From Actinoplanes oblitus (lineage in GTDB: Bacteria > Actinomycetota > Actinomycetes > Mycobacteriales > Micromonosporaceae): a stretch of 64,000 nt of DNA. Location of the stretch: positions 8,193,501 to 8,257,500 of the forward strand of contig NZ_CP126980.1 in NCBI RefSeq assembly GCF_030252345.1. The letters are read 5' to 3'. The notes beneath the pieces were generated by a model. The model was not told where the DNA came from. It was given only the letters and a program-made list of their open reading frames with translations, and did no database searches. Numbering within the stretch: position 1 is the stretch's first letter; every line of letters starts with the position of its first letter. The position numbers and the translations under genes are program-made. Below, one piece after another: positions 24,429-35,100 of the stretch.

Positions 24429-25448
24429 TTGCGTCGAGAAGTCACGCTACGTGACGTGGCGGAGCTGGCCGGGGTTTCCAGCCGAACCGTCTCCAACGTG
24501 GTGAACGGGTACGCGAACGTCACCGAGCGGACCAAGGCCCGGGTGCAGCGTGCCGTCGACGAGCTCGGTTACCGGCCGAACGTGCTGGCGCGCAACCTGG
24601 CACAGGGCCGCTCCGGGCAGATCGCGCTGGTGGTGCCCTATCTGGACACACCCTACTTCTCGGAACTGCTGCAGAGCGTGATCCGGACGGCCCGGGCCCG
24701 CGGCTACAACGTTCTGATCGACCAGACCGACGGCGACCCGGAGCACGAGCGCGCGTTCATCGCGCACGGCTCCCGGCGGCTGCTCTTCGACGGGGTCATC
24801 TTCAGCCCGCTCGGGCTCGACCAGCACGCCCTCGCCGACCACGACCCGAACCTGCCGCTGGTCGTGCTCGGTGAGCGCACCAGCGACGGCACCTTCGACC
24901 ACGTCGGCATCGACGACGTGGCCGCCTCCCGCCAGGCCACCGAGCACCTGCTCGACCTGGGCCGGCGGCGGCTCGCGGCGATCGGCGACCAGCCGTACGC
25001 CACCGGCGAGGCGGCACAGCTGCGCACCCGCGGCTTCCGCGAGGCGCACGCGGCGCACGGCCTGACCGCCCGGGAAGACCTGATCATCAGCACTCCCCGG
25101 TTCAACCGGAAGGACGGCGCCCAGGCGATGGCCCGCCTGCTGGATCTCCCGGAGCCGCCGGACGCCGTCTTCTGCTACTCCGACCTGGTCGCGCTCGGCG
25201 CCATCCACACCCTGATCAGCCGGGGCCTGCGAGTCCCCGAGGACGTCGCCGTGATCGGTTACGACGACATCGAGGACGGCGCGTACGCGAACCCGTCGGT
25301 CACCACGATCTCCCCGGACAAGGAGATGATCGCGACGTCGGCGGTCGAGCGGCTGCTCCTGCGGATCGCCAGCCCGACTCCCCCACCGGCCGTCGAGCTG
25401 CGCGCCCCGCACCGACTGATCATCCGGCAGAGCACCGCCGGCCGCTGA
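24429..25448 (+). CDS. LacI-family repressor of the arabinoside operon
   Basis: 339 residues from the TTG at 24429, chosen because AGAGGGGG lies a few bases upstream and the DNA-binding domain begins at once. The helix-turn-helix and hinge read TLRDVAELAGVSSRTVSNVV, NGYANVTERTKARV and LGYRPNVLARNLAQGRSG. A periplasmic-binding-like effector domain follows (IALVVPYLDTPYFSELLQSV, FDHVGIDDVAASRQATEHLL, AVIGYDDIEDGAYANPSVTT). Arabinose or an arabino-oligosaccharide is the likely inducer. It is divergent from the operon it should control. Confidence 0.92.
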   Translation: MRREVTLRDVAELAGVSSRTVSNVVNGYANVTERTKARVQRAVDELGYRPNVLARNLAQGRSGQIALVVPYLDTPYFSELLQSVIRTARARGYNVLIDQTDGDPEHERAFIAHGSRRLLFDGVIFSPLGLDQHALADHDPNLPLVVLGERTSDGTFDHVGIDDVAASRQATEHLLDLGRRRLAAIGDQPYATGEAAQLRTRGFREAHAAHGLTAREDLIISTPRFNRKDGAQAMARLLDLPEPPDAVFCYSDLVALGAIHTLISRGLRVPEDVAVIGYDDIEDGAYANPSVTTISPDKEMIATSAVERLLLRIASPTPPPAVELRAPHRLIIRQSTAGR

Positions 25449-25457
25449 GCGGTGACA

Positions 25458-25494
25458 CCGATTTCCGGTACGCCCCGGCCGTACCGGAAATCGG
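25458..25494. terminator. Bidirectional terminator
   Basis: A 14-bp perfect stem CCGATTTCCGGTAC / GTACCGGAAATCGG with a 9-base loop lies ten bases after the LacI gene and before the 3' end of the convergent LigD-type gene. Confidence 0.85.
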
Positions 25495-25534
25495 CGGACG
25501 CCGGCCGAGGCGGACCCCGCGCCCGCCCGCGGTC

Positions 25535-26491
25535 CTAGGTCCTGGGCACTTCCGGTGTCTCCAGGCCGGCCCGCTCGTCGCGGTCGGCCCACTCCAGCAG
25601 CGTGGCGATGTCGTGACTCACGTCGTCGATGCCGGCGTGCAGGTCGCCCAGCTGCGCGAAGCGGGCCGGGACGGTGCGGATGGTGAACGCCTGCGGGTCG
25701 ACGTCCGGGATCTCGTCCCAGGTGATCGGGGTGGAGACGGTGGCCGCGGGAACGCCGCGCACCGAGTAGGCGCTGGCGATGGTGTGATCGCGGGCGTTCT
25801 GGTTGTAGTCGATGAACAGGGCTTTCGGGTCGCGGTCCTTGCGCCACCAGGTGGTGGTGACGTCCTGCGGGGCGCGGCGCTCGACCTCGCGGGCGAAGGC
25901 GAGCGCGGCCCGGCGCACGTCCGCGAAGCCCCAGCGCGGCTCGATCCGCACGTAGACGTGCAGGCCCCGGCCGCCGGACGTCTTCGGGAAGCCGGCGATG
26001 CCCAGCTCGTCGAGCACCTCCCGGACGACCGGGGCGATCTTCCGCACGGTGCCGAACGGGCAGTCCGGCATCGGGTCCAGGTCGATCCGCCACTCGTCGG
26101 GTCTCTCCGGGTCCGCCCGCCGGGAGTTCCACGGGTGGAACTCCACGGTGGACATCTGGACCGCCCAGATCACGTCGGCCGGTTTGGTCACGCAGAGCTC
26201 GTCGGCGTGCCGGTGGTAGCGCGGGAACGTCACCCGGACCGTCTCCAGCCAGGGTGGTGCGCCGTTCGGCACCCGCTTCTGGTGCACCTTCTCCCCGGAC
26301 AGGCCGTCCGGGAAGCGGTGCAGCATGCACGGGCGCTCGCGCAGCGCGCGGACGATCCCGTCGCTCACCGCCAGGTAGTACTCGACCAGGTCGAGCTTGG
26401 TGGCGCCGAGCTCCGGGAAGTAGATCCGGTCCGGGTTGGAGACCCGGACGTCGTGATCACCGACTTCGATGACGGTGGCTTTACCGGCCAT
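25535..26491 (-). CDS. Stand-alone LigD-type polymerase/primase domain
   Basis: 318 residues, the size of an isolated LigD polymerase domain. Motifs are VSNPDRIYFPELGATKLDLV at the N terminus, WRIDLDPMPDCPF with the catalytic Asp pair, and TSGGRGLHVYVRI with the conserved Ser/His loop. The archaeo-eukaryotic primase-like PolDom fills gaps and adds nucleotides in bacterial end joining. The ligase and phosphoesterase domains of full LigD are absent and no Ku gene is nearby; many actinobacteria carry several such separate proteins. It is 9 bases downstream of the acyl-CoA dehydrogenase gene, so it is probably cotranscribed. Confidence 0.92.
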   Translation of the reverse strand: MAGKATVIEVGDHDVRVSNPDRIYFPELGATKLDLVEYYLAVSDGIVRALRERPCMLHRFPDGLSGEKVHQKRVPNGAPPWLETVRVTFPRYHRHADELCVTKPADVIWAVQMSTVEFHPWNSRRADPERPDEWRIDLDPMPDCPFGTVRKIAPVVREVLDELGIAGFPKTSGGRGLHVYVRIEPRWGFADVRRAALAFAREVERRAPQDVTTTWWRKDRDPKALFIDYNQNARDHTIASAYSVRGVPAATVSTPITWDEIPDVDPQAFTIRTVPARFAQLGDLHAGIDDVSHDIATLLEWADRDERAGLETPEVPRT

Positions 26492-26500
26492 CCGTCGAAA

Positions 26501-28201
26501 CTAACCCAACCAGGCGTCCTCGAGGTCGAGAAGCAGCGTGTCGCCCGAGTCGAGCAGGTCCAGCATCGGGCCGATCCGGGGCAGCTCGTGGGTGACGAAG
26601 TACTTCGCGGCGACCCGCTTGCCGTCGTAGAACGGTCCCGGCTTGTCCCCCGCGGCGAGCGCCTGCTCCAGCCACATCCAGGCGATCACCAGGTGACCGG
26701 CGGCGTCCAGGTAGGCGGTGGCGTTGACCAGCGCCGTCGCCGGGTCGGCCCACAGTTTCGCCGTCGTGGCGGCCAGCCGGTCGCAGGCGGCGAGCACCGG
26801 GGCGCCCAGATCCGACTTCTGGGCCGTCGCCCGGATCCGGTCGAGGAGCAGGGCCAGGCCCGCGCCGCCCCGCTGGGTGACCTTGCGGCCGAGCAGGTCG
26901 AGCGCCTGGATGCCGTCGGTGCCCTCGTGGATCGAGTTGAGCCGGTTGTCCCGGTAGAACTGCTCGACCGGGTACTCCCGGGTGTAGCCGTAGCCGCCGT
27001 GGATCTGGATGGCGTGGTCGTCGGCGAGCCGGCACCACTGCGAGGGCCAGGCCTTGACGATCGGCGTGAGCGTGTCCAGGAGCAGGTCGTTCTCCGGGGA
27101 CGGCTCGTCGAGCAGCTTGGCGCAGTACAGCATCAGGGCGAGACCGCCCTCGACGTACGTCTTGCTGGCGAGCAGCATCCGGCGTACGTCGGGGTGGTCG
27201 ACGATCGGAACCGGCGGCGCGGCCGGATCCTTCGCGGTCACCGGGCGCCCCTGCTGCCGCTCCCTCGCGTAGGCGAGGGCATGCAGGTACCCGGTGTACC
27301 CGAGCGCGACAGCGCCGGCACCGACCCCGATGCGCGCCTCGTTCATCATGTGGAACATGTACTGCAGGCCGCGGCCCTCCTCGCCCACCAGATAGCCGGT
27401 CGCCTCGTCGAACGCCAGCACCGTGTTGGTGGTGCCGCGGTAACCCATCTTGTGGTTGAGGCCGGCCAGCGTGACGCCGTTGCGCTTGCCGTCGATGAGC
27501 TTGGGCACGATGAACAGCGACAGGCCCTTCACCCCGGCGGGTGCCCCGGCGACCCGGGCCAGGACCAGGTGGATGATGTTCTCGCTGAGCTCGTGGTCAC
27601 CGCCCGAGATCCACATCTTGCCGCCGGTGATGCGGTAGTCACCCGACTGCCCGTCGGGGACGGCCTTCGTCGTGACGTCGCTGAGCGAGGAGCCCGCCTG
27701 CGGCTCGGAGAGGCACATCGTGCCGGTGAACCGGCCCTCGATCATCGGCCGGACGAACCTCTCGATCTGCTCCGCGGTCCCGTGGGTGAGCAGCAGGTGC
27801 GCGTTCGCGCCGGTCAGCATCGCGTAGGCCGAGGTGCTCGTGTTGGCCGCCTGGAACCAGAGGAAGCAGGCCCGCTGCACGACCCGGGGCAGCTGCAACC
27901 CGCCGTACTCGGCGTCCATGGTCGCGGCCAGCAGGCCGGACTCGGCGAACACCCGCAGCGCGTGGCCGACCTCCGGGATGATCGTCACCCGTTCGCCGTC
28001 GAAGGTCGGCTCGTTCAGGTCGTTCTTGCGGTTGTGCGGCGCGAAGTCGCGCTCGGCGATCTGCTGGGAGACGTCCAGGAACGCGTCGAACGTCTCCCGC
28101 GAGTGCTCGGCGAACCGCTCCCGCCCGGTCAGCGACTCCACGTCGAGCCATTCGTAGAGCAGGAAGTCGAGGTCCCGGCGGGACAGCACCTTGGAGTTCA
28201 T
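26501..28201 (-). CDS. Acyl-CoA dehydrogenase
   Basis: 566 residues from the ATG at 28201; an ATG 8 codons upstream overlaps the preceding gene. It is a long-type acyl-CoA dehydrogenase with an extended N terminus. Motifs are TGTMCLSEPQAGSSLSDV and KMWISGGDHELSENI (flavin and substrate loop), GLQYMFHMMNEARIGVGAGA, and IQIHGGYGYTREYPVEQFYR with RLNSIHEGTDGIQALDLLG, which carries the catalytic-base region. It should desaturate CoA thioesters in fatty-acid or related catabolism. A TAGTG-CA-CACTA dyad lies between the upstream gene and the start, so it may have its own regulated promoter. Confidence 0.92.
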   Translation of the reverse strand: MNSKVLSRRDLDFLLYEWLDVESLTGRERFAEHSRETFDAFLDVSQQIAERDFAPHNRKNDLNEPTFDGERVTIIPEVGHALRVFAESGLLAATMDAEYGGLQLPRVVQRACFLWFQAANTSTSAYAMLTGANAHLLLTHGTAEQIERFVRPMIEGRFTGTMCLSEPQAGSSLSDVTTKAVPDGQSGDYRITGGKMWISGGDHELSENIIHLVLARVAGAPAGVKGLSLFIVPKLIDGKRNGVTLAGLNHKMGYRGTTNTVLAFDEATGYLVGEEGRGLQYMFHMMNEARIGVGAGAVALGYTGYLHALAYARERQQGRPVTAKDPAAPPVPIVDHPDVRRMLLASKTYVEGGLALMLYCAKLLDEPSPENDLLLDTLTPIVKAWPSQWCRLADDHAIQIHGGYGYTREYPVEQFYRDNRLNSIHEGTDGIQALDLLGRKVTQRGGAGLALLLDRIRATAQKSDLGAPVLAACDRLAATTAKLWADPATALVNATAYLDAAGHLVIAWMWLEQALAAGDKPGPFYDGKRVAAKYFVTHELPRIGPMLDLLDSGDTLLLDLEDAWLG

Positions 28202-28221
28202 GCACCTAGTGTGCACTAACT

Positions 28222-30018
28222 TCACTCCGCCGCGCGGTGCCGCCCGATACTCGCCAGCACACCGCGCGGGGCGCGACTGCCGCCGGAGCGCTTGATCTCG
28301 TACATCGCGTGGTCGGCGGCGCGCAGCGCGGCGTCCGGGTCCTCGGCCGGACCGGCCATGTGCACGCCGACGCTGGCGCCGATGGTGATCTGCTGCCCGG
28401 CGATCCGGAACGGCATCTCCACCATGGTCCGCACCCGGTTCGCGGTGGCCGCCACGTCGCCGGCGCTCAGCACCCCGGGCATCAGCACCACGAACTCGTC
28501 GCCGCCGACCCGGGCCAGCACGTCGCCGGCCCGGATGCAGCCGCTGAGCCGCTCGGCCACCTGGCGCAGCAGCTCGTCACCGGCCTCGTGCCCGTGCACG
28601 TCGTTGACCGGCTTGAACCCGTCCAGGTCGACGAAGAGCACGGCCACCGGGTCGCGGCGCAGCGAGTTGCTCAGCGCGTCCTGCATCCGGCGCCGGTTCG
28701 GCAGGCCGGTCAGCGGGTCGTGCTGGGCCTCGTGGGCCAGCCGTTCCTGGAACGCCCGGTTCTCCGAGATGTCCCGGGCGTTGATCACCACGCCGTTCAG
28801 CGCCGGGTTGGCCATCTGGTTGGACGCGGTGAAGTCGAACCAGCGGTAGTGCCCGCTGGCCGCGCGTACCCGGCACTGCAGGCGGAGCACCGCGGCCGGG
28901 TCGGCGAGCAGCGCCTCCAGCCGGTCCCGCATCGCACCCTGATCGTCCGGATGCACCATGTCGAAGACGCTGTGCCCGGCCAGCGCGCCGGACTCGAACC
29001 CGAGGATCGCCGCCGAACTGGGGCTCGTGAAGATCATCGTGCCGGCGCGGTCGATCACCGTGACGATGTCCGGGGCGTGCTGGAACAGCGCCTGGAACCG
29101 CTCGTCGGCGCGCCGCCGCTGGATCTGGCCACGGTAGCCGAGTACCGAGATGCCGACCACGCCGATCAACAGCATGGCCAGCAGCGTGATGTTCACCGTC
29201 TGGCTGCGACGGTGCACCGCGCCGTCGAACTGCGACTTGGTCTGGGTGCGCACGTAGGAGTAGCCGCTGGGCAGGCCGCCGACCACGATCGCGATCATGT
29301 CGGTGCCGCCCGACCGGTAATCCACGAAGTAGGTGCCCTCGCGCCCCAGCTTCGCGATGATCGACGCGTCGGTCCGGCCGCCGACCAGGTCGGGCACGCT
29401 GCTCGCGGCGACCGTGCCGGTACTGTCCACCACGTCGGTGCGGTGCGTGTCGCTCTGCAGCTGCTGGGTGTACTTCTGCAGCGAGGTGGTGGCCACCTGG
29501 TTGAAGCCGACCAGGAACCCGGCCGGGGCGCCGCCGAGCAGGATCGGCACGGCCACCGCGGCCAGCGGGATGTCGTCCACCGTCATCACCGCGGAGAAAC
29601 CGACCCGGGCGCCCTCGGTGAACTGCTCGCGCATCGGGGCCCAGCCGGCGTCGCCGGGGTCGGGCAGGCCGGCGGCCCGGCTGGCGTTCAGCACCGACCC
29701 GTCGAGCGCGGTGAGCACCATGCCGTACTGGAAGGTGGAGCTCTTGGCCGCCGCGTTCACCAGGACCAAGTGGTCGGTGGCGTCGCCCTTGACCAGGCTC
29801 AGCGAGTGGTCGGCCAGCACCTGCGCCAGCTCCTGCGCCGAGAGCAGCTGCAGCTGCCCGGTCAGGGTGGCGTTGTTGGTGGCGAGTTCGGTGCTGTCGG
29901 CACGGTGCACCGCGTCGGCCGCGCTCAGCGCCCGCCGGTTCACGGCGATGGCGATCCCGCCGGCGGCCGCCAGCAGCAGCACGCTGACCACCACCGCGAT
30001 CCAGTTCCGTACCCGCAT
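28222..30018 (-). CDS. Membrane sensor with PAS and GGDEF domains (diguanylate cyclase)
   Basis: 598 residues with GGAGG seven bases before the ATG at 30018. A first membrane span (about 5-25) and a second (about 305-325) enclose a 280-residue outer sensor domain of Cache-like type. A PAS domain (FQALFQHAPDIVTVIDRAGT; WFDFTASNQMA) and a GGDEF domain follow, with HDPLTGLPNRRRMQ, DLDGFKPVNDVHGHEAG and active site RVGGDEFVVLMP. It should make cyclic di-GMP in response to an outside signal. The next gene starts 20 bases downstream, so transcription may continue into the dehydrogenase and LigD-type genes. Confidence 0.9.
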   Translation of the reverse strand: MRVRNWIAVVVSVLLLAAAGGIAIAVNRRALSAADAVHRADSTELATNNATLTGQLQLLSAQELAQVLADHSLSLVKGDATDHLVLVNAAAKSSTFQYGMVLTALDGSVLNASRAAGLPDPGDAGWAPMREQFTEGARVGFSAVMTVDDIPLAAVAVPILLGGAPAGFLVGFNQVATTSLQKYTQQLQSDTHRTDVVDSTGTVAASSVPDLVGGRTDASIIAKLGREGTYFVDYRSGGTDMIAIVVGGLPSGYSYVRTQTKSQFDGAVHRRSQTVNITLLAMLLIGVVGISVLGYRGQIQRRRADERFQALFQHAPDIVTVIDRAGTMIFTSPSSAAILGFESGALAGHSVFDMVHPDDQGAMRDRLEALLADPAAVLRLQCRVRAASGHYRWFDFTASNQMANPALNGVVINARDISENRAFQERLAHEAQHDPLTGLPNRRRMQDALSNSLRRDPVAVLFVDLDGFKPVNDVHGHEAGDELLRQVAERLSGCIRAGDVLARVGGDEFVVLMPGVLSAGDVAATANRVRTMVEMPFRIAGQQITIGASVGVHMAGPAEDPDAALRAADHAMYEIKRSGGSRAPRGVLASIGRHRAAE

Positions 30019-30179
30019 CGCTTTCCTCCTCACCGCAGTCATCGGCAGCGCGGAGCCGGGCTGAATGAACCCGCGGCAGGAAAACCGCCCGAAAACGGGG
30101 CGGCGCGCGAGCCCATCGACCCCCGATGATGGGGGAGGCACCCGAAATTGACGTCCCCCGTCGATGATCGGAGCACCGC

Positions 30180-31901
30180 ATGCGTGACGAGCTGGTCGCA
30201 CCGCCGCCGGACAGGTTCGCGCCGCTGCGCGCCCGGATCCCGCGGCCACGCGCCGCCGCCTCCGTGGCGGATGCCCCGCCGCCGATCCGCCCGCGGATCG
30301 TGCTGGCTCCGCTCAGCCTCACCGGCGCCGGGCTGGCCGCCTTCTTCTTCTGCCTCGCCTTCACCCCCTCGCTGCTGCCCCGCACCGGGATCCTGCAGGG
30401 CGTGGTCGCCGGGATCACGGCGGCCATGGGGTACGCGCTGGGCACCGCGATCGGCGCGCTGATCCGGCTCCGGTTCCGGTTCTCCGGCCGGGCCGTGCGG
30501 ATCTGGTGGCGGGTGCTCGCCGTGCTGCTCCTCCCGATGATCGCCACCTGTCTCGTGCTCGGCGTGCGCTGGCAGCGCGAGCTGCGGCTGCGGCTCGGGA
30601 TGCCACCGGCCCAGGAGTACGACATCGTCCGCACCGTCGGCGCCAGCCTGCTCACCTTCGGGCTGCTCCTGCTGATCGCCCGGCTGCTGCGGCTCGCCAC
30701 GCACGGCTGCGCGCAGGTGTTCCGGCTGGTCGTCCCGGACCGGGCGGCGTACTGTGCCGGCACCGTGGTGGTGGCCGTGCTCAGCTACAGCGCCTTCGAC
30801 GGCCTGCTGGTCGCGCACCTGTTCGCGGTCGCCGACCGGTCGGCCGCCGTGATCAACAACGGCACCGGCAACGGCGTGCACCGGCCCTCCTCGGCACTGC
30901 GCTCCGGCGGCCCGGAGTCGCTGGTGGCCTGGGACACCCTGGGCCGGCAGGGGCGCGCCTTCGTGGCCGGCGCACCCAGCCGGCAGCAGCTGAGCGGGTT
31001 CGCCGGCCGCCCGGCCACCGAGCCGATCCGCCTGTACGCCGGGCTGGCCTCGGCCGGCACCATGCGCGAGCGGGCCGACCTGATCGTCCGCGAGATGGAC
31101 CGGACCGGCGCGTTCCGGCGGCAGGTGGTGGCGCTGTTCACCCCGACCGGCACCGGCTGGGTGGACAACAAGGTCACCCAGTCGCTGGAGTACATGTACG
31201 CCGGGGACACCGCCCTGGTGTCCATGCAGTACTCCTACCTGCCCAGCTGGATCGCCTTCCTCGGCGACCGGTCCGAAGTGGTGGACGCGGCGTCGGCGCT
31301 GATCACCGCGGTGCGCGGGCGCTGGGCGGAGCTGCCCGCCGCGCACCGGCCCAAGCTGCTGCTGTTCGGCGAGAGCCTGGGGACGTACGGGATCGAGGCC
31401 ACCTTCGGTACCGCCGAGGACCTGGTCGACGCGGCGGACGGGGTGCTGATGGAGGGCCCGACCTTCGCCAACCCGATCCACCAGCGACTGACCCGGGACC
31501 GGGCCGCGCCGTCCCCGGTCTGGGACCCGGTCCAGACCGGGCTGCCGGTCGACTTCGCCGACGACGCCACCGAGCTGCGGGGCCGGCCGGGCGCCCGGCC
31601 CACCGTGGTCTACCTGCAGAACTCGTCCGATCCGATCGTCTGGTGGAACTGGGACATCATGTGGCGCAAACCGGCGTGGCTGCAGGGCGCCCGCGGGCCG
31701 GACGTGACCCCGGCCATGCACTGGTTTCCCTGGGTCACGTTCTGGCAGACCACGTGCGACCTGGTCTTCGCCAACCAGGCGCCGACCGGGCACGGGCACG
31801 TCTACAAGTCGGCGACGGTGGACGGGTGGGCCACTGTCGCCCCGCCCGCCGGCTGGACGGTGGCGGACACCGTCCGGCTGCGCCATCAGCTCGGCGACTA
31901 G
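30180..31901 (+). CDS. Membrane alpha/beta-hydrolase (Abhydrolase_9 type)
   Basis: 573 residues with GGAG six bases before the ATG. The N-terminal half has four to five membrane spans beginning with PLSLTGAGLAAFFFCLAFTP and a conserved region (VRWQRELRLRLGMPP). The C-terminal half is an alpha/beta-hydrolase-like domain with the nucleophile elbow LLFGESLGTYGIEATF and NSSDPIVWWNWDIMWRKPAW. This two-part design matches the Abhydrolase_9 family of actinobacterial membrane proteins, for which no reaction is firmly known; lipid or wall ester chemistry is plausible. It is a single gene, divergent from the sensor cyclase. Confidence 0.85.
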   Translation: MRDELVAPPPDRFAPLRARIPRPRAAASVADAPPPIRPRIVLAPLSLTGAGLAAFFFCLAFTPSLLPRTGILQGVVAGITAAMGYALGTAIGALIRLRFRFSGRAVRIWWRVLAVLLLPMIATCLVLGVRWQRELRLRLGMPPAQEYDIVRTVGASLLTFGLLLLIARLLRLATHGCAQVFRLVVPDRAAYCAGTVVVAVLSYSAFDGLLVAHLFAVADRSAAVINNGTGNGVHRPSSALRSGGPESLVAWDTLGRQGRAFVAGAPSRQQLSGFAGRPATEPIRLYAGLASAGTMRERADLIVREMDRTGAFRRQVVALFTPTGTGWVDNKVTQSLEYMYAGDTALVSMQYSYLPSWIAFLGDRSEVVDAASALITAVRGRWAELPAAHRPKLLLFGESLGTYGIEATFGTAEDLVDAADGVLMEGPTFANPIHQRLTRDRAAPSPVWDPVQTGLPVDFADDATELRGRPGARPTVVYLQNSSDPIVWWNWDIMWRKPAWLQGARGPDVTPAMHWFPWVTFWQTTCDLVFANQAPTGHGHVYKSATVDGWATVAPPAGWTVADTVRLRHQLGD

Positions 31902-32169
31902 CGCACGGCGACTTGAGGGATCGGGGCTGAGATCCACCTCTCCGGTGGCGGCCGCGCGGTCCGCGGTGTTGCCGCTGTGACGACCGGACGGTGCTGAGGC
32001 GGCTCCGGCGGGCGATATCCGGGGCGCACTCCGCCGACCGGTCAGTCTTTCGCGTTCGAACGAGGCACGCGGACCTCCGTCCGGCGGCGCGGGCCGACGG
32101 AACACCCATGGCTGACAACTGCCGCAATTCCGACAATTTCTAGGTATCCCCCTGCCCGGAAGGTTGTCC
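31902..32169. promoter_or_regulatory. Upstream region of the Rhs toxin gene
   Basis: No gene is seen in this 268-bp gap. It contains a small palindrome CGTTCGAACG near 32053 and an AT-richer stretch CAATTTCTAGGTATCC at about 32137-32152 that could hold the -10 box. GGAAGG lies six bases before the ATG at 32170. Confidence 0.35.
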
Positions 32170-35100
32170 ATGAGTAGTCGTGGGTCAAGCGCCGTCGCCG
32201 CGTCGCCGGCGCCGCCGAAGTCCCGGCCGACGCGGCGCATCAGCACCCTGGTGCTGCTCAGCGTCGCCTCGGTGCTCGCGAGCTATGTCGCCGTACCGTC
32301 AGTCGCACAGGCCGCCGTGACCGTCCTGGCCGTCACCAACCCCGGCAGCCAGTACAGCGGCGTCAACGTCGCGACCAGCCTCACGATGGCGGCCGGCGGC
32401 GGCACCACGCCCTACACCTGGGCCGCGACCGGACTGCCGGCCGGGCTGACCCTGAACAGCTCCACCGGCGTCGTCACCGGCGCCCCGACGACCGCCGCGA
32501 CCTACTCGGCGAGGCTGACCGCCACCGACGCGACCAAGGCCACCGCCAGCGTCACGTTCAGCTGGGTCACCGGCACCGCCCCGACCGTCACCAACCCCGG
32601 CACCCGCGCCTCGGTGGTCAAGGTCGCGGTCAGCCAGAGCATGGCGGCGACCGGCGCGAAGACCCCGTACGTGTGGTCGGCCACCGGCCTGCCCGCCGGC
32701 CTGACCATCAACGCGTCGACCGGCGCGATCTCCGGCACCCCGACCACCGCCGGTGTCTACACCACCAAGGTCACCGCCACCGACGCCGCGAAGATCCCCG
32801 GCAGCGCCACGTTCACCTGGGATGTCGCCGCGGCGGCCCCGGCCGTGACCAGCCCCGGCACCCAGCAGGCCACCATCGGCGCCGCGACGAACCTGCCGCT
32901 GGCCGCGACCGGTGGCACCGCCCCCTACACCTGGGCGGCCACCGGCCTGCCCGCCGGGCTGACCATCAACACCACCACCGGCGTGGTGTCGGGAACCCCC
33001 ACCACGGCGGCGACGAGCACGGTGGCGGTGAGCATCACCGACGCGGTCAAGCGCACCGCCAGCACCTCGTTCAGCGTGGTCACCGCCGCCGCTCCGACGG
33101 TCGCCAACCCCGGCGCCCAGACCGGCACGGCAGGCACGGCCGCCTCGAAGACCATCACCGCCTCCGGCGGGACGACGCCGTACACCTGGGCGGCCACCGG
33201 CCTGCCCGCCGGGCTGAGCATCAACACCACCACCGGCGTCATCAGCGGCACGCCCACCACCGCGGGCAGCAGCTCGGTGACCGTCACCGCCACCGACGCC
33301 ACCAAGCGGGCCGGCCAGGTCACCTTCACCTGGACGATCGCTGCCGCGCTGACCCTGCCCAACCCCGGCAGCCAGCAGGTCACCGTCGCCAAGCCGGCCA
33401 CCATCACCCCGAGCGCGGCCGGCGGCACCAGCCCGTACACCTGGACCGCGACCGGCCTGCCCACCGGCCTGAGCATCAACACCACCACCGGCGTCATCAG
33501 CGGCACGCCGGCCGCGGCCGGCACCTCGTCGGTGACCGTCACCGTCAAGGACGCCGCCGCGCGCACCGCCACCGCCACGTTCTCCGTGATCGCCGGCATC
33601 GCCCCCTCGGTGACCGGCCCGGGCACCCAGTACGGCACCACCGGCGTGGCGGTCACCAAGACCCTGACCGCCACCGGCGGCACCAGCCCGTACAGCTGGG
33701 CGGCCACCGGCCTGCCCGCCGGGCTGAGCATCAACGGCGGCACCGGCGTGATCACCGGCACCCCCACCACCGCCGGCAGCGCCGCCGTCACCGTCACCGT
33801 CACCGACGCCTCCGGCCGTACCGGGACGACCACCTTCACCTGGGCCGTGGCCACGCCGCTGGTCGCCACCAACCCGGGCGCCCAGAACGGCACCACCGGC
33901 ACCGCCACCACGCTGACCCTGACCGCCACCGGCGGCACCAGCCCGTACACCTGGACCGCGACCGGCCTGCCCACCGGCCTGACGGTCACCAGCGGCGGCG
34001 TCATCAGCGGCACGCCGGCCGCCGCCGGGACGTCCACCGCCACCCTGACCGCCACCGACGCCGCCGGCCGCACCAGCGCCGTCTCCGTCACCTGGACGGT
34101 CGCCACGCCGCTGGTCGCCACCAACCCGGGCAGCCAGAACGGCACCACCGGCACCGCCACCACGCTGACCCTGACCGCCACCGGCGGCACCAGCCCGTAC
34201 ACCTGGACCGCGACCGGCCTGCCCACCGGCCTGACGGTCACCAGCGGCGGCGCCGTCACCGGCACGCCGGGCACCGCCGGTGACTACACCGTCGCGGCCA
34301 CGGCCACCGACGCGGCGAGGCGGACCAGCGCCGTCACCTTCACGATCGCCGTCAAGGGCCCGGTCGCGGTGATCAACCCCGGCGCGCAGACCAGCGTCCT
34401 CGACAAGGCCACCACCCTGACCCTGGTGGCCGCCGGCGGCAGCGGCACCTACACCTGGTCCGCGGCGAACCTGCCCGGCGGGCTCACCCTCGACCCGGCC
34501 ACCGGCGTCATCACCGGTACGCCCACCACCGCGGCCACCGGCTCGGTCACCGTCACCGCCACCGACAGCGCCGGGCGCGGCAACGCGGCCACCTTCGGCT
34601 GGACCGTCGTGACGCCGATGACCGTCACCCCGCCGGCCGACCAGGTCGGCCTGGAGCAGCAGAGCGTCAGCGTCGCCGCCGGCGCGGCGGGCGGCACCGG
34701 CACCTACACCTGGGCCGCCACCGGCCTGCCCGGCGGCCTCACCATCGATCCCGCCACCGGCAAGATCACCGGCACGCTGACCCTGGCCGGCTCGGCCACC
34801 CCCAAGATCACCGCGACCGACGGCGCCGGCCAGACCGCCACCGCCGGGTTCCGGTGGGAGGTGCTCGCCACCTACCGGAGCACCCCGGTGATGGACGCCG
34901 GTTCGGTCGCCACGATCACCGCGGACGGCGCGCTCGCCGGTACCGGAGCCGCCACCAACGGCATCGCCCTGCTCGGCGGCTTCGCCTACCTGAACAAGGG
35001 CACCCAGCTCGTCAAGGTCAACAAGAGCAGCGGCGCGGTCACCGTGGTCGCCGGCTCCGCCGCCTCCACCGACTGCGGCAACGCGGCACTCGGCACTGAC

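Noticed and set aside
25613..28219. 868-residue plus-strand frame across the LigD-type and dehydrogenase genes
   Set aside because: Antisense shadow of two well-supported genes; Arg/Gly/Val-rich, no recognisable motif.
28237..30129. 630-residue plus-strand frame opposite the PAS-GGDEF gene
   Set aside because: The sense gene has GGDEF, PAS and a strong ribosome site; the antisense frame has none.
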